DNA from: Bacilli bacterium | Lineage (GTDB): Bacteria; Bacillota_I; Bacilli_A; RF39; UBA660 | Length of the DNA stretch: 6,191 bases | Reading direction: 5' to 3' | NCBI GenBank assembly: GCA_900751815.1 | Contig: CAADST010000163.1 | Location: forward strand, 1-6,191 | Shown: positions 5,343 to 6,191 of the stretch, piece by piece | Position numbering within the stretch: the first letter of the stretch is position 1 | How the letters are laid out: the number at the start of each line of letters is the position of its first letter | The notes under the pieces: model-generated | Seen by the model: the letters and a program-made list of their open reading frames with translations, nothing else | Database searches by the model: none | What the model was told of the DNA's origin: nothing | Translations under genes and position numbers: made by a program

Positions 5343-6191
5343 TGTCCATTCGTAAAGTCCCATGTACATCCAATTATTATTTGTAGCACTATCATAAGAA
5401 CTCATATTTATTGTCCAATAATTATTGCTTGCTGCAAATCCATAATCCGATACATACATTAAGCCTATTTTTGCATTATATGTTGTCCCACTACTTTCTG
5501 CATTATAAAATGTTTTTGGTGTTGCACTATATGTTGAATATCCTCCTACATACCATGTGTGTGTTGCTATTTTATTGCTCCATGTTGTCCCTATATAACT
5601 CAAATACGAACTATTTAAATTTGTTTTATTTAGTCTTGATCCACTCAATGTGTTTGTTGAACTTGTTCCATTACTCTTATTCCAGTAATAACTTGCTATA
5701 TTACTTGTATTCATACTTCCTTTATAATTTGAAGTTAATGAACTGTATGTTCCGTTATAATCTCCTCCTGAGCCTGTCATTGTTGTCGTCGTATAATCCG
5801 CTTTTATTAGTTTTACTTCTGAACCAAATACTCCTATTATTCGATATAAGTTATCACTTGGACATGTGCTTGCTGTTGATCCAAAGCATACATAGTTATT
5901 TGGATTTGCTCCTGCATATCTATAACTATTATCTGCTGCACTATTTGCTAAACTACTTGTGTGATAATATAATCCGTTTGATCCTTGAGATGTATATAAC
6001 CCTTTTATGTAATCTGCTAATAATACAGTATTTTCTGTTTCAGCACTTATTGTCTTTACAGCTGAATCTACTCCATTTGTATCTTTTACATACACTTTTA
6101 TACTGTATGTTGTGCCTTTAGATAGTCCACTAAATGTATGAGTATTACTTGTACTACTTGTGTAACTTCCATTATTTATTGAATAATAATA
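5166..6191 (-). CDS. Surface protein with Fn3-like domain and C-type-lectin-like tail, 5' end cut by window edge
   Basis: The frame is open from the window edge to a TGA at 5168-5166, giving 341 residues. No true start is present: the GTG at 6095 is internal, since 32 in-frame codons precede it. Residues 1-52 look like the end of a fibronectin type III domain (HTFSGLSKGTTYSIKVYVKD). After ENTVLLADYIKG comes a module with NNYVCF (98-103), a second Cys at 110, then NLYRIIGVF and VKLIKADY. I recognise this as recurrent in gut Firmicutes surface proteins. A long Tyr/Asn/Ser/Thr-rich stretch leads to GLMYVSDYGFA (243-253). The tail runs from EWTISRN (281-287) through AVRPVFYL (314-321) to DPVRIN, resembling SUMF1/C-type-lectin-like ends (DUF6273-like). 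It probably acts outside the cell in binding, but no ligand can be named. No sorting signal or membrane anchor occurs at the C terminus. GC jumps at the tail. Confidence 0.85.
   Translation of the reverse strand, partial: YYYSINNGSYTSSTSNTHTFSGLSKGTTYSIKVYVKDTNGVDSAVKTISAETENTVLLADYIKGLYTSQGSNGLYYHTSSLANSAADNSYRYAGANPNNYVCFGSTASTCPSDNLYRIIGVFGSEVKLIKADYTTTTMTGSGGDYNGTYSSLTSNYKGSMNTSNIASYYWNKSNGTSSTNTLSGSRLNKTNLNSSYLSYIGTTWSNKIATHTWYVGGYSTYSATPKTFYNAESSGTTYNAKIGLMYVSDYGFAASNNYWTINMSSYDSATNNNWMYMGLYEWTISRNSSASDRAFRVGDAGDLGRNYVYMNLFAVRPVFYLNSSITYNRGSGTAADPVRIN

Noticed and set aside
6093..6095. GTG as the start codon of the surface protein
   Set aside because: It falls inside a fibronectin-III-like strand and the frame is open for 32 more codons to the window edge, with matching domain sequence.
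5411..6121. A 236-codon open frame on the plus strand rich in Leu, Tyr, Ser and His
   Set aside because: It is the antisense shadow of the surface-protein gene; the low-complexity Tyr/Asn/Ser codons of the real frame leave the opposite strand open and give a Leu-rich nonsense sequence.

Overview
The window looks like a low-GC Gram-positive chromosome, probably a gut member of the Bacilli/Erysipelotrichia or a close relative of the Mollicutes. The grounds are strongly AT-rich coding sequence and intergenic DNA, consensus AGGAGG-type ribosome binding sites, a TTG start, a PriA/LemA/DUF2207 gene set, and a secreted Ser/Thr/Asn/Tyr-rich surface protein of a kind I associate with uncultured gut Firmicutes. 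Tryptophan is encoded by TGG and both surface-protein reading frames end in TGA, so the standard bacterial code fits and the Mycoplasma code is not needed. No species can be named.

All recognisable genes lie on the minus strand, so the biological order runs from high to low coordinates. From 6191 down to 5166 is the 3' part of a surface-protein gene: a fibronectin-III-like end, then a long Tyr/Asn/Ser/Thr-rich module, then a C-type-lectin/SUMF1-like tail. The last 59 codons of that tail (5166-5342) are about 52% GC, while sampled upstream parts of the same gene are about 25-30% GC. Beyond its stop come 209 bases with two strong GC-rich hairpins and no identifiable gene (4957-5165). Then comes a second, headless copy of the same C-terminal module (4765-4956), which has no start and no upstream domains. 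A good intrinsic terminator (4722-4761) closes this unit.

The second unit is housekeeping plus envelope: priA (replication restart helicase, 2507-4681), lemA (1888-2436) and a DUF2207 membrane protein (1-1853, cut by the window edge). LemA and DUF2207 proteins are often encoded together. A small terminator-like hairpin sits on the lemA stop codon just before the DUF2207 ribosome binding site and could set the ratio of the two proteins.

The most interesting part is the surface-protein 3' end. The two C-terminal modules share amino acids while most of their shared residues use different synonymous codons. They begin at a short common sequence, and both are richer in GC than their host DNA. This suggests an exchangeable or diversified ligand-binding tail: silent-cassette gene conversion, or a target of a diversity-generating retroelement encoded elsewhere. 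Neither a reverse transcriptase nor a recombinase is present in the window, so the mechanism is inference.
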